Of a stretch of DNA of 16,156 nucleotides, positions 1-7,129 are shown in pieces. This DNA is from Bradyrhizobium sp. (GTDB lineage Bacteria; Pseudomonadota; Alphaproteobacteria; Rhizobiales; Xanthobacteraceae), in assembly GCA_028290305.1 (NCBI GenBank), contig JAQGKC010000443.1:1-16156 (forward strand). The letters run 5' to 3'. The notes under the pieces were generated by a model. The model had not been told where the DNA came from, made no database searches, and saw only the letters and a list, made by a program, of their open reading frames with translations. Made by a program: the position numbers and the translations under genes. The stretch's first letter is position 1. Every line of letters begins with the position of its first letter.

Positions 1-38
1 TTGGCGATGTCTAAACCGATTGTCATTATCGTCTGCAT
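1..38 (-). CDS. IS110-family transposase (recombinase), N-terminal end only
   Basis: Read on the minus strand from an ATG at 38, the first codons give MQTIMTIGLDIAK before the window ends. The 'TIGLDIAK' start is the characteristic beginning of the RuvC-like (DEDD) domain of IS110/IS1111-family recombinases, and its Asp is the first catalytic acidic residue. An AGGAG ribosome binding site lies about 7 bases upstream (plus-strand complement around 46-50). Only 12 full codons are visible, so intactness and the IS110 versus IS1111 subgroup cannot be told. These enzymes insert elements without the terminal repeats of DDE transposases and, in the studied members, are guided by an element-encoded bridge RNA. 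Confidence 0.75.
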   Translation of the reverse strand, partial: MQTIMTIGLDIA

Positions 39-300
39 GGCTCGCTCCTCTGAATCGTGGGAGCCCTAACAGCGCCCACATCCATGGTACCGATGTGCCG
101 GTGGAGGAGCCGTCCACAGCATCAACAACGGACATGTTTCCGTTCTCGGCTTAGTGCGCCATAGCGAGAACGTCTTGCTCCGAAGTGGCCGCGCAACATC
201 GTGGCGGTGGGCCAGCCGGTAACTGTCGTGTTCTCATTCGGCCTTCATGGCAGCGCATTAACAAGCCACGTCATAACGCCGCCCAGTACTGACGGCCTAC
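39..300 (-). ncRNA. Candidate IS110 bridge-RNA / left-end noncoding region
   Basis: This stretch lies directly upstream of the IS110 recombinase start and holds no convincing gene. It carries three inverted repeats: an 8-bp perfect pair CGTTCTCG (141-148) / CGAGAACG (165-172) around a 16-base loop, CACATC (77-82) / GATGTG (92-97) around 9 bases, and GGCTC (39-43) / GAGCC (61-65) next to the start codon. In the IS110 subgroup the bridge RNA is transcribed from exactly this 5' noncoding segment and consists of consecutive stem-loops whose internal loops pair with donor and target DNA. Assignment to a bridge RNA is inference from position and stem-loops. The right limit, where the element ends and the host sequence begins, is not visible. 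Confidence 0.35.
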
Positions 301-474
301 ATCGCTCCAAAACGATTCCGAGGCCTCGCCGTGCGGTGCGTGCGAACGGCTGGACGCCGCTCGATTGATCGTGATACCAAGCCTGCGCGGTTGCTCAGGC
401 GTTATGAGCACCGTATTTCTCTTGGCGAGATTTCGTGCCTCCCTCCGGAATGCTGCCCCACGGAACGCGATCTG

Positions 475-1557
475 ATGATGACCGGGCCCGAAACAGGAGT
501 TGACGCGGGGACTGTTCCGCAGCCCGTGTCTGCGCCACTTACACGCGCCGCGATCTTTCTCATCCTGACGATAAACCCAGGTTCTGAAAACCGTGAGACC
601 TTGCGGTCGTTCTGCGGGGACCTCGCGGCGCTTTTGCGTGCGGTGGAATTTCGCGACATCGAAGCGGGCTTGTCCTGCGTCATGGGGATCGGCTCCGACG
701 CGTGGGACCGTTTATTCGGATCGCCGCGGCCTGCGGAGTTGCATCCGTTCAGGGAAATTCGTGCCGGCGCCCGCCACGCGGTTTCCACGGCGGGTGACCT
801 GATGTTCCACATCCGCGCCAAGCGCATGGACCTGTGTTTCGAACTTGCGGCGCAGATCATGGCGCGGATCGGAACTGCGGTCACGACGGCGGACGAAGTA
901 CACGGCTTCCGTTACTTCGACGACCGCGATCTTCTCGGCTTTGTCGATGGAACGGAAAATCCGCGGGGCGCGGCCGTGATCGACGCCGCGCTCATCGGCG
1001 CGGAGGATGCAGCGTTCGCCGGCGGCAGCTACGTCATCGTGCAGAAATATCTTCACGACATCAGCGCATGGAATGCGCTATCGACAGAAGCGCAGGAACG
1101 CATTATCGGCCGCAAGAAGCTGTCCGACATAGAATTGGACGACGCCATCAAGCCGACCTCGGCGCACAGCGCCCTTACGACGATCGTAGAGGGCGGTAAG
1201 GAAATGAAGATCCTGCGGGACAACATGCCGTTCGGCCGGGTCGGCCAGGGTGAATTCGGTACCTACTTCATCGGTTATAGCCGTTCGCCTCGGGTCACCG
1301 AGCAGATGATCGAAAACATGTTCGTCGGCCGGCCGCCCGGCAATTACGACCGGCTGCTCGACTTCAGTCGCGCGGTCACCGGAAACTTGTTCTTCGTGCC
1401 GTCTGCGACGTTTCTGGAGAACGTCACCGACGACGGGCCGCCGGCTGAGGAGCAGCCCGCCACGGTACCGGCGGTCGAACGCGAACAATCCATTCCGTCC
1501 GTGCCCGATGGCTCCCTCGGCATCGGCTCCCTCAAAGGAGAAATTCGACATGAATAA
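475..1557 (+). CDS. Dye-decolorising peroxidase (DyP), encapsulin cargo
   Basis: A 360-residue heme peroxidase of the DyP family, which uses H2O2 to oxidise dyes, phenolics or Mn. Visible family marks are the GxVDG motif at 155-159 (catalytic Asp158), the proximal heme ligand His231 in KPTSAHSAL, and the distal Arg248/Asn250 in LRDNMPF, matching the Asp/His/Arg/Asn set of DypB-type enzymes. After a Pro/Glu-rich linker (about 318-343) the C-terminus reads PDGSLGIGSLKGE, the conserved targeting peptide that docks DyP on the inner wall of encapsulin shells. The frame is open from 331, but residues typical of the family begin at MMTGPETGVD, so the ATG at 475 is chosen; its ribosome site is weak (GGAA near 462). 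The stop overlaps the downstream encapsulin start by 8 bases. Function and cargo role are strongly supported; the physiological substrate is unknown. Confidence 0.95.
   Translation: MMTGPETGVDAGTVPQPVSAPLTRAAIFLILTINPGSENRETLRSFCGDLAALLRAVEFRDIEAGLSCVMGIGSDAWDRLFGSPRPAELHPFREIRAGARHAVSTAGDLMFHIRAKRMDLCFELAAQIMARIGTAVTTADEVHGFRYFDDRDLLGFVDGTENPRGAAVIDAALIGAEDAAFAGGSYVIVQKYLHDISAWNALSTEAQERIIGRKKLSDIELDDAIKPTSAHSALTTIVEGGKEMKILRDNMPFGRVGQGEFGTYFIGYSRSPRVTEQMIENMFVGRPPGNYDRLLDFSRAVTGNLFFVPSATFLENVTDDGPPAEEQPATVPAVEREQSIPSVPDGSLGIGSLKGEIRHE
1536..1540 (+). promoter_or_regulatory. Encapsulin ribosome binding site inside DyP targeting-peptide codons
   Basis: AGGAG lies 9 bases before the encapsulin ATG at 1550 and is read in the DyP frame as part of the SLKGE codons of the cargo-targeting peptide. 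It decides the encapsulin start at MNNLHREL over an in-frame upstream codon at 1508. The layout makes translation of shell and cargo directly coupled. Confidence 0.8.
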
Positions 1558-2368
1558 TCTTCATCGCGAGCTCGCCCCAATTTCCGATGCGGCGTGGGCC
1601 GAGATCGAGGAGGAAACATCGCGCACTCTCAAGCGCTATCTCGCCGGACGGCGCGTGGTCAATGTGCCGACGCCTGGCGGCGTTGATCTCTCCGCCATCG
1701 GCACCGGTCACGTACGGACGATTGCGGCCCCGACGGATGGCATTCTGGCGCGGCAGCGTGAAGTGAAGGCGTTAGTCGAGCTTCGGGTTCCGTTCGAGCT
1801 TGATCGGCAGGCGATTGACGACGTGGAGCGTGGCGCGGAGGACTCGGACTGGCAACCGGCAAAGGACGCAGCGAAAAAAATCGCGTTTGCCGAAGACGGC
1901 GCCATTTTCGACGGCTATGCCGCCGCAGGTATAGAGGGCATTCGTCAGGGTACCAGCAATCCCATCATGACGCTCCCGGTCGATGTGCGGGATTACCCTG
2001 ACGTCATTTCGCAAGCCTTGAGTCAGTTGCGCCTCGTCGGCGTCAACGGGCCATATTCGGTACTGCTCGGCGCCGATGCTTATACGGCACTCGCCGAGAC
2101 CCGCGACCACGGATATCCCGTGCTGGAACACGTCAAACGATTGGTCAACGATCAGATCATCTGGGCGCCCGCCATTGCCGGTGCCTTTGTGCTAACCACC
2201 CGCGGCGGCGATTTCGACCTGGATATCGGACAGGACGTCTCGATCGGCTACTCGAGTCACTCCGACACCGCGGTCCGCCTCTATTTGCAAGAGACATTCA
2301 CGTTCCGCTTGCTTACCGCAGAGGCCGCCGTGGCGCTGGCACCGCCTGCCAAGGCGAAATCGGTGTGA
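1550..2368 (+). CDS. Encapsulin nanocompartment shell protein (family 1, linocin M18-like)
   Basis: A 272-residue HK97-fold shell protein, the usual length for T=1 (60-subunit) encapsulins. It starts MNNLHRELAPISDAAW and contains family 1 signatures: LAGRRVVNVPTPGG (about 32-45), the E-loop region rich in charged residues with VPFELDRQAIDD (about 82-93), the GIRQGTSNP segment (about 130-138), and the C-terminal domain with YLQETFTFRL near 247-256. It should self-assemble into a protein cage enclosing the DyP encoded just upstream, whose C-terminal peptide binds the inner surface. The start codon lies inside the last codons of DyP, so the two form one translationally coupled operon. No further cargo gene (ferritin-like, hemerythrin) follows; the DNA downstream is relic-like. 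I see no clear terminator after the stop. Confidence 0.95.
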   Translation: MNNLHRELAPISDAAWAEIEEETSRTLKRYLAGRRVVNVPTPGGVDLSAIGTGHVRTIAAPTDGILARQREVKALVELRVPFELDRQAIDDVERGAEDSDWQPAKDAAKKIAFAEDGAIFDGYAAAGIEGIRQGTSNPIMTLPVDVRDYPDVISQALSQLRLVGVNGPYSVLLGADAYTALAETRDHGYPVLEHVKRLVNDQIIWAPAIAGAFVLTTRGGDFDLDIGQDVSIGYSSHSDTAVRLYLQETFTFRLLTAEAAVALAPPAKAKSV

Positions 2369-3253
2369 CGGGACTCTTTCGATATTCTGCACGCGTTCGG
2401 CACCGGCTTCACTGACGGTTCGAAGTTGATATTCAGCAGGGCCGAGATGCGGACGTTTTCCGTGTCTGTCGCCATGTCTCAAAGGTGCCATAGGCATAGT
2501 GCGGGGAGGGGTCAAACCGCTTCTTTCCGAAGGACCCTATGATCGACGCGAAGCGTATGAGCTCACTATCAATCTATCAAAAGACATCGCCCATCGCATT
2601 ACGCTTCAGAACCTTTCCGTGATGCGCACCGGTGTGGGCCGCGTTCTCAACGACCGGCACACCGTTGACAACAACCGTCGTCGATTGCCGGAAGGGTATT
2701 GATGCGGATGTCGCTCGGTCGCTGAAATCTGCGGGGTCGAACGGCGATTTTGCTGGTTGGAAGGAAAACATGGGAGCCATCTTCCGATGCGGCGCGTTGA
2801 CCGACGCCGGCAAACTGGCTCTGAGCCCGATGTGATGCGGCGACTTGCCGAAACTTGCCTGCTCATGATGCCGGTGTCATCAATGCGGTGGCGTATTCTT
2901 CCGATGCACGATTGAGTTCTGCGCTGGCGTTGGATCGACGCCCGAAGAATATTGGTCCTGACCGCTGCGTATCTCGCGATCTCTGACACCTCATGGTGCT
3001 GCTGCGTAGACATAGTGCTGATCTTCATCCGGCAGGGCCCGGTGCGCAGTTCCAAGAGCCGGCTGTGCCTCACGGTGAAGAAGACGCGCGGATGCTTGCG
3101 TTTGCCGTTCTTGGTGTTGCAGGTGGGTATGCGTGGAGTTCCGCGGCAGGACCGATGTTTCCGGCCGGAACAAATGATCGCGCCACAATGTCGCATGATT
3201 CCATCACGATTGTGCGGAGAGCTGGGGAATCACAGCCTGTAAGGGGAGCATGC
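2369..3253. other. Gene-poor stretch with relic sequence
   Basis: About 880 bases between encapsulin and the YXWGXW protein with no intact gene that I can support. The open frames here lack a credible ribosome site or recognisable protein, apart from the deacylase-like relic on the minus strand at 2577-2813. The stretch reads as decayed or transferred DNA. Confidence 0.5.
2577..2813 (-). pseudogene. C-terminal relic of N-acyl-D-amino-acid deacylase (amidohydrolase)
   Basis: On the minus strand the peptide FDPADFSDRATSAS followed by VVVNGVPVVENAAHTGAH and HGKVLKR closely follows the C-terminal pattern of D-aminoacylase/N-acyl-D-amino-acid deacylases (FDPATxxDRATxxxP ... VNGxxVxxxxxHTGxxxGrVLr). 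These enzymes are about 480-550 residues, whereas only about 60 recognisable codons remain. The metal-binding amidohydrolase barrel that should lie upstream (higher coordinates) is absent, and the frame closes shortly after. The Met at 2813 is therefore not a real start. Recognition is by eye and the function is dead; confidence is moderate. Confidence 0.5.
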
Positions 3254-4396
3254 ATGCGCCGCTTTCACCTTGTTATTTGTCTTTTGTCCGCGCTGGCCGC
3301 GATGGCCATCCCGGTTGCCTCCACAGCACAAATCATCAGCATTACAATTGCTCCGCCGGAGCTTCCCGTTTACGAGCAGCCGGAAATTCCTGCGCCCGGG
3401 TACATCTGGACGCCCGGCTATTGGGCTTACGGTCCGGACGGATATTTTTGGGTCCCGGGCACCTGGGTCGAGCCGCCCAGTGTGGGGCTGCTTTGGACGC
3501 CTGGCTATTGGGGTTGGCGCGACGGCCATTATGGATGGAATGCCGGATATTGGGGACCGCATGTCGGTTTCTACGGCGGCGTCGATTATGGCTACGGCTA
3601 TGGCGGCACCGGCTACGAGGGGGGACGCTGGAACAATGGCGTGTTCGCCTACAACCGAACCGTCAATAATTTCGGCGGCGTGTCGATCACCAATGTCTAC
3701 AGCCAGACCGTGATCAGCAACACGAACGTCACAAGGAGCAGTTTCAACGGAGGCAGCGGTGGCACGACGGCGCAACCGACGCCGCAGGAGCAGGCCGTGG
3801 CGCACGAGCAACATGTGGCCGCGACTGCCGTGCAAACTCAGCACGAGCATACGGCGAGCACCAACAGGGTGCTGCTGGCGTCTGAAAACCATGGCCGTCC
3901 GGCGATCGCGGCGACATCCAGGCCGGCTGAGTTCACCGGCAAGGGTGTTGTCGCTGCCCGGGAAGCCAAGCCAGGCCCTGCGACCACACCGGTTGTGACT
4001 CCGGCCGGCGCCAAGCCTCTTGAGACCAATAAGCCTCTTGAGACCAACAAGCCGCCGGAGAACAACAAGTCTCTTGGGACCAACAGAGCGCCTGAAACCA
4101 GCAGAGCGGTCGAGGCCAACAAGCCTGTTGGAAACAAGCCGCTCGAGAACAAGCAGCAGCGCACCACGCTCAATAACACAGCTCCGGCCAAGCCGCCGAC
4201 GACCGCAGCGAAGCCCAGTGCGACCGTGCGGCCTCCCCGGCGCCGCATCCCGTTGCCGCGGCCCGTCCCGCGCCGCGCCCGCCGGCGCGACCGAAAGCAC
4301 CACCGGCGCCGCATAAGGATGAGCACCACTAAAAGTGGCCAGGCGAAGCCGCCGGCGCGACCGGCAGCTTCATTTGGTTCCTCGGCGTTCGGGTGA
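3254..4396 (+). CDS. Secreted YXWGXW (WXXGXW)-repeat protein, 3' end apparently frameshifted
   Basis: The start ATG at 3254 is preceded by AAGGGGAG (3241-3248). A Sec signal peptide (MRRF, then a hydrophobic stretch) ends at STA, residues 23-25. The mature part has Trp/Tyr/Gly-rich repeats such as WTPGYWAYGPDGYFW, WVPGTW, LLWTPGYWGW and WNAGYWGP (about 48-105), the WXXGXW repeat seen in exported proteins of rhizobia and Burkholderia whose role is unknown. Next come an Asn/Thr/Ser-rich zone and a hydrophilic Pro/Lys/Asn tail with 18-bp tandem repeats. As read, the last ~55 codons turn Arg-rich and stop at 4396. From about 4225 another frame reads an Ala/Pro-rich tail ending HKDEHH and stopping at 4332, which fits the preceding composition better. 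That implies a 1-base loss (or 2-base gain) near 4225-4240. Confidence 0.85.
   Translation: MRRFHLVICLLSALAAMAIPVASTAQIISITIAPPELPVYEQPEIPAPGYIWTPGYWAYGPDGYFWVPGTWVEPPSVGLLWTPGYWGWRDGHYGWNAGYWGPHVGFYGGVDYGYGYGGTGYEGGRWNNGVFAYNRTVNNFGGVSITNVYSQTVISNTNVTRSSFNGGSGGTTAQPTPQEQAVAHEQHVAATAVQTQHEHTASTNRVLLASENHGRPAIAATSRPAEFTGKGVVAAREAKPGPATTPVVTPAGAKPLETNKPLETNKPPENNKSLGTNRAPETSRAVEANKPVGNKPLENKQQRTTLNNTAPAKPPTTAAKPSATVRPPRRRIPLPRPVPRRARRRDRKHHRRRIRMSTTKSGQAKPPARPAASFGSSAFG
4013..4153 (+). repeat. Degenerate 18-bp tandem repeat (about 8 units) inside the YXWGXW gene
   Basis: Units of the form AAGCCTCTTGAGACCAAY run in frame from 4013, encoding KPLETN, KPLETN, KPPENN, KSLGTN, RAPETS, RAVEAN, KPVGN (one codon shorter) and KPLENK. 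The first two units are nearly identical and later ones diverge, as in a slippage-grown low-complexity linker. Confidence 0.85.
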
Positions 4397-4924
4397 TGCG
4401 CGCCAACCCCAAACGCTCAAACTTCGGCGCGATTTCGTCAATGTGAGGTGATCGGCGCAATAGCAAGTTGGCCGGTCTTCGCAGAACCCTCGCTGTTCAG
4501 GATAGACGACACGCGCCGGTCTGATTGTTCGAATGATGTAACGGATCATTGGTCGCGATCACTGCTCGACTGGGTGCGCCACCTGGTAGGCTTTATGGCG
4601 CCGGCGAACTCGTCGGGTATAAAGCGTGCCCTGCTGGCTTGAGCGGGCGTTCACGCCGCCCATTGTTCGACGCGGCGGCACGGCACATGCGGTAGCCATT
4701 GAAGATATTGCCAAAATCTGGCGATTTCCAAGCTGAATACGAGGGTTCGGTTCCTTTTGCCTGCTCCAGCCACATCCTCGGCCCGTGCGACGGCCGCAGA
4801 CGGATGGCTTCATGCCGGGAATGCACTGCTCAGCGCCGAAAAAATAGTGTACGCGCGGAATGCGCTCAGTGCCGGGCCAGCTCGCTCCTGAGCCGCAAGA
4901 CCATAAATTTCGGAGGAAATATTC
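4397..4924. other. Intergenic stretch between YXWGXW gene and CoA-transferase
   Basis: About 530 bases with no supported protein gene. The only recognisable content is the tRNA-Gly 3' fragment at 4725-4768. The ribosome site GGAGG at 4912-4916 belongs to the following CoA-transferase. Its promoter could not be identified with confidence. Confidence 0.5.
4725..4768 (+). pseudogene. Degenerate 3' half of tRNA-Gly(CCC), probable old attachment site
   Basis: The stretch TTTCCAAGCTGAATAC, then GAGGGTTCGGTTCC and TTTTGCCTGCTCCA, follows the 3' half of rhizobial tRNA-Gly(CCC): the 3' part of the anticodon loop and stem, variable loop, T arm (GAGGG / CCTTT around TTCGGTT) and the acceptor strand ending in CCA. 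Several bases differ from the intact tRNA as I remember it. The D arm and first half of the anticodon arm are absent upstream, so this is not a working tRNA. A 3' tRNA fragment ending at the CCA is the typical far-end repeat left by tyrosine-recombinase islands. Confidence 0.6.
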
Positions 4925-6154
4925 ATGTCGGGTTTGCCACTCTCAGGCATCAAAATTCTTGATCTGACGCGCGTGCTCGCTGGGCCGCTGTCGGCGCAGA
5001 TGCTGGCCGATCTCGGCGCGGAGGTGATCAAGATCGAACGGCCGGGCGGCGGCGACGATGCGCGGGCCTTCGGTCCGCCCTATCTGGTCGATCCCGAAGG
5101 CAAGGAGAACAATAACAACTCGTTTTATCTCTGCGCCAACCGCGGCAAGAAATCGGTCACCGTCAATATCGCGAAACCCGAAGGCCAGGAGATCATCCGC
5201 GAGCTGGCGAAATCCGCCGACATCATGATGGAGAATTACAAGGTCGGTGATCTCAAGCGCTACAAGCTCGATTACGAATCGATCCGCGCCGTCAATCCCG
5301 GCATCATCTATTGCTCGGTGACGGGCTTTGGCCAGACCGGGCCTTACGCGCCCCGCGCCGGCTATGACGCCATTTTCCAGGCGATGGGTGGCCTGATGAG
5401 CGTCACCGGCCATATCGACGGCGAACCTGGTGCAGGTCCGATGAAGGTCGGCCCCAGCATCGTCGACTACATGACCGGCATGAACACCTCGATCGGGATT
5501 CTTGCCGCGCTCTATCATCGCAAGGCCAATGGCGGCGAGGGCCAGCATATCGACGTCTGCCTGCTCGACACCGTGATCGCCTCGCTGTCGCATTATGCGC
5601 AAATCTACCTCGTCAACGGCACGACCCCGCCGCGGCGCGGCACCTGGGGCAATGGCGGCATGCCGGCGGGCGTGTTTCGCTGCACCGATGGCGAATTGAT
5701 GCTGGTGGTCGGCAACGACGCGCAGTTCGCGCGAACCTGCGCGGTTCTCGGCAGCCCAGAATTGGCGACCGTCCCGAAATTCATCAAGAACAACGACCGT
5801 GTCGTTCACGGCAAGGAGATCATGGCGATTTTTGCGGGTCTCTTCCTGAAGAAGCCGGTGGCCTATTGGCTGGAAGAACTGGAGAAAGCTGGCGTGCCCT
5901 GCGGGCCGGTCAACGACTTCGCGCAGGTGTTTGCCGACAAGCATGTGCGTGAGCGCGGCATGGAGATCAAGGTCGAGCACCCCTTCGAGCCGGCTCTGTC
6001 GCTGATCCGCAACCCCATTACCTTCTCCGGGACGCCGGTGAAGGACTATCGGGCGCCGCCGCTGCTGGGAGCAGATACGCGGGAGGTGTTGGCGTCGAAG
6101 CTCGGCTATGACGACGCCAAACTCGACGGGTTGAAGAAGCAGGGGATTATCTAG
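4925..6154 (+). CDS. CaiB/BaiF family (type III) CoA-transferase
   Basis: A 409-residue family III CoA-transferase, which moves CoA between carboxylic acids through an enzyme-bound aspartyl anhydride. The N-terminus LPLSGIKILDLTRVLAGP and DLGAEVIKIERPGGGDD (28-45) is the family's CoA-binding Rossmann region, with NRGKKSV at 72-78. The segment GPSIVDYMTGM holds the expected catalytic Asp181. GFGQTGPYAPRAGYD (134-148) and GEGQHIDVCLLD are further signatures, and the length is typical. The start ATG has GGAGG 8 bases upstream. It stands alone, just to the right of the tRNA fragment. The acid substrate cannot be told from sequence; a link to the acyl-CoA dehydrogenase and BKACE genes further right is only suggestive. 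Confidence 0.95.
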   Translation: MSGLPLSGIKILDLTRVLAGPLSAQMLADLGAEVIKIERPGGGDDARAFGPPYLVDPEGKENNNNSFYLCANRGKKSVTVNIAKPEGQEIIRELAKSADIMMENYKVGDLKRYKLDYESIRAVNPGIIYCSVTGFGQTGPYAPRAGYDAIFQAMGGLMSVTGHIDGEPGAGPMKVGPSIVDYMTGMNTSIGILAALYHRKANGGEGQHIDVCLLDTVIASLSHYAQIYLVNGTTPPRRGTWGNGGMPAGVFRCTDGELMLVVGNDAQFARTCAVLGSPELATVPKFIKNNDRVVHGKEIMAIFAGLFLKKPVAYWLEELEKAGVPCGPVNDFAQVFADKHVRERGMEIKVEHPFEPALSLIRNPITFSGTPVKDYRAPPLLGADTREVLASKLGYDDAKLDGLKKQGII

Positions 6155-6220
6155 CGGGCAGGACGGCCGCCCGGGATGCTTATAAGGGAATGCTCATAAA
6201 TTGATTGATAAACGTGGCCG

Positions 6221-6577
6221 GTGTATCACGATCGCGCACGTCAAATGGTGGGGATTGGAAAAATGGCCGAAGCCGACTTGGATGTTGTCATCCGGCTCAT
6301 CGCAAAAAAGCAGAACAAGAGCCTGATGGACGCTGCCAGGAAACGGCATGGCCGATTTATGGCTATGGCTGGCAAGGCGAAGGATAAAGCGACCAAGGAG
6401 CGACACAAACAAACCGCCAAGAACACATTGCTGCTGGCCGGCGCCGCGGCGAGGCGGTTGCAGGTCACGGCAGAGAATGCGGCCGACAGTTACGCGCGGT
6501 CGATGAAGAAAGCAGCGGAGCAAGTGCCGGCAGAGAAGCCTGTCAAAGAGAAGCCCGTCAAAAAGAAAAAAAGCTGA
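6221..6577 (+). CDS. Small basic Lys/Ala-rich hypothetical protein
   Basis: I do not recognise this protein. It is up to 118 residues long, strongly helical in appearance (AKKQNKSLMDAARKR, AAARRLQVTAENAADSYARS) and ends in a Lys/Pro/Glu tail (EKPVKEKPVKKKKS), with no signal peptide or membrane segment. Three in-frame ATG codons are possible (6221, 6245, 6263). The start at 6263 (MAEADLDVVIRL) follows GGGGATTGGA and is the better candidate, giving 104 residues. The basic, repetitive tail would fit nucleic-acid binding, but there is no domain to support this. It lies 66 bases after the CoA-transferase on the same strand. Confidence 0.6.
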   Translation: MYHDRARQMVGIGKMAEADLDVVIRLIAKKQNKSLMDAARKRHGRFMAMAGKAKDKATKERHKQTAKNTLLLAGAAARRLQVTAENAADSYARSMKKAAEQVPAEKPVKEKPVKKKKS

Positions 6578-6974
6578 CGTCCCGCGAAATCCGAACTCTT
6601 GCGGATCTCGTCACGGTGCTCCAGCAGTTCGGAAGGCGACAGTCAATCTCGTTCCACGCGCCACAACACACTTCCATCACCGTCGAAGCATGGTCTTCTC
6701 TGCGGATGCTAGTTTGCCGCCGTCAGAGAAATCCGAGCCGAAGGTGTTGCGATGGGAAAAAAGCATGATCGCGGGACGCCAAAACAATCGCGGCAATGCT
6801 AAGTCTGCGTCGATGTATTGCGATTGACCATCCGCTTTTCGCGGTCCGCCCGTGCAATTCCCGTTGGCATATTGTGCTCCCGTAAGTTCGTTGCCTCCCA
6901 ATAAAACTTCCGCGTGCAAGACATCCTAGGCCTGAAGAACGGGGCTCACTATTGCAAACTCAGGAGAACTTAGT

Positions 6975-7046
6975 TTGCCAGAAAAAAGGTTGAATGCTGC
7001 GACCAAAAAGTCACAAGCGCTATGGCAGGGATACTGTCGGTTTTAG
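6975..7046 (+). CDS. Possible 23-residue small ORF (leader-like), speculative
   Basis: A TTG start at 6975 follows AGGAG (6962-6966) at 8 bases spacing and opens a 23-codon frame reading MPEKRLNAATKKSQALWQGY then CRF and TAG. It ends 47 bases before the hairpin terminator at 7094. The arrangement resembles a leader peptide or a short transcript with its own terminator. Length alone gives no statistical support, and no regulatory codon run is evident. Confidence 0.2.
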   Translation: MPEKRLNAATKKSQALWQGYCRF

Positions 7047-7093
7047 GAAGTATCGATTCAGCTTCCCTTAGGTCTTTAATGGCTGCAAGCCAA

Positions 7094-7129
7094 CGGGCCT
7101 GTCCGCGGCGGTGGACAGGCCCGGGTTTT
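7094..7129 (+). terminator. Rho-independent terminator-like hairpin
   Basis: A perfect 11-bp stem CGGGCCTGTCC (7094-7104) / GGACAGGCCCG (7113-7123) with an 8-base loop GCGGCGGT, followed by GGTTTTC. The T run is short (4 T), so this could be a terminator or attenuator. It closes whatever transcript covers 6930-7090 and insulates the next gene at 7227. Confidence 0.65.

Noticed and set aside
331..474. 48-residue N-terminal extension of the DyP frame
   Set aside because: The extension is Arg/Cys-rich, lacks family similarity and has no ribosome site. DyP homology begins at the ATG pair at 475/478.
3230..4303. Minus-strand open frame (357 codons) opposite the YXWGXW gene
   Set aside because: Arg-rich shadow of a repeat-rich gene. 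The plus strand has a ribosome site, a signal peptide and WXXGXW repeats.
4641..4768. Full tRNA: GCGGGCG near 4643 can pair with TGCCTGC at 4758-4764
   Set aside because: The span of about 126 bases is too long, and no D arm or anticodon arm can be formed between them. Only the 3' half resembles tRNA-Gly, so the 5' pairing is probably chance.
4943..5980. Minus-strand open frame (345 codons) opposite the CoA-transferase
   Set aside because: A GC-rich antisense shadow with His/Arg-rich composition and no recognisable domains. The plus-strand gene is complete and typical.
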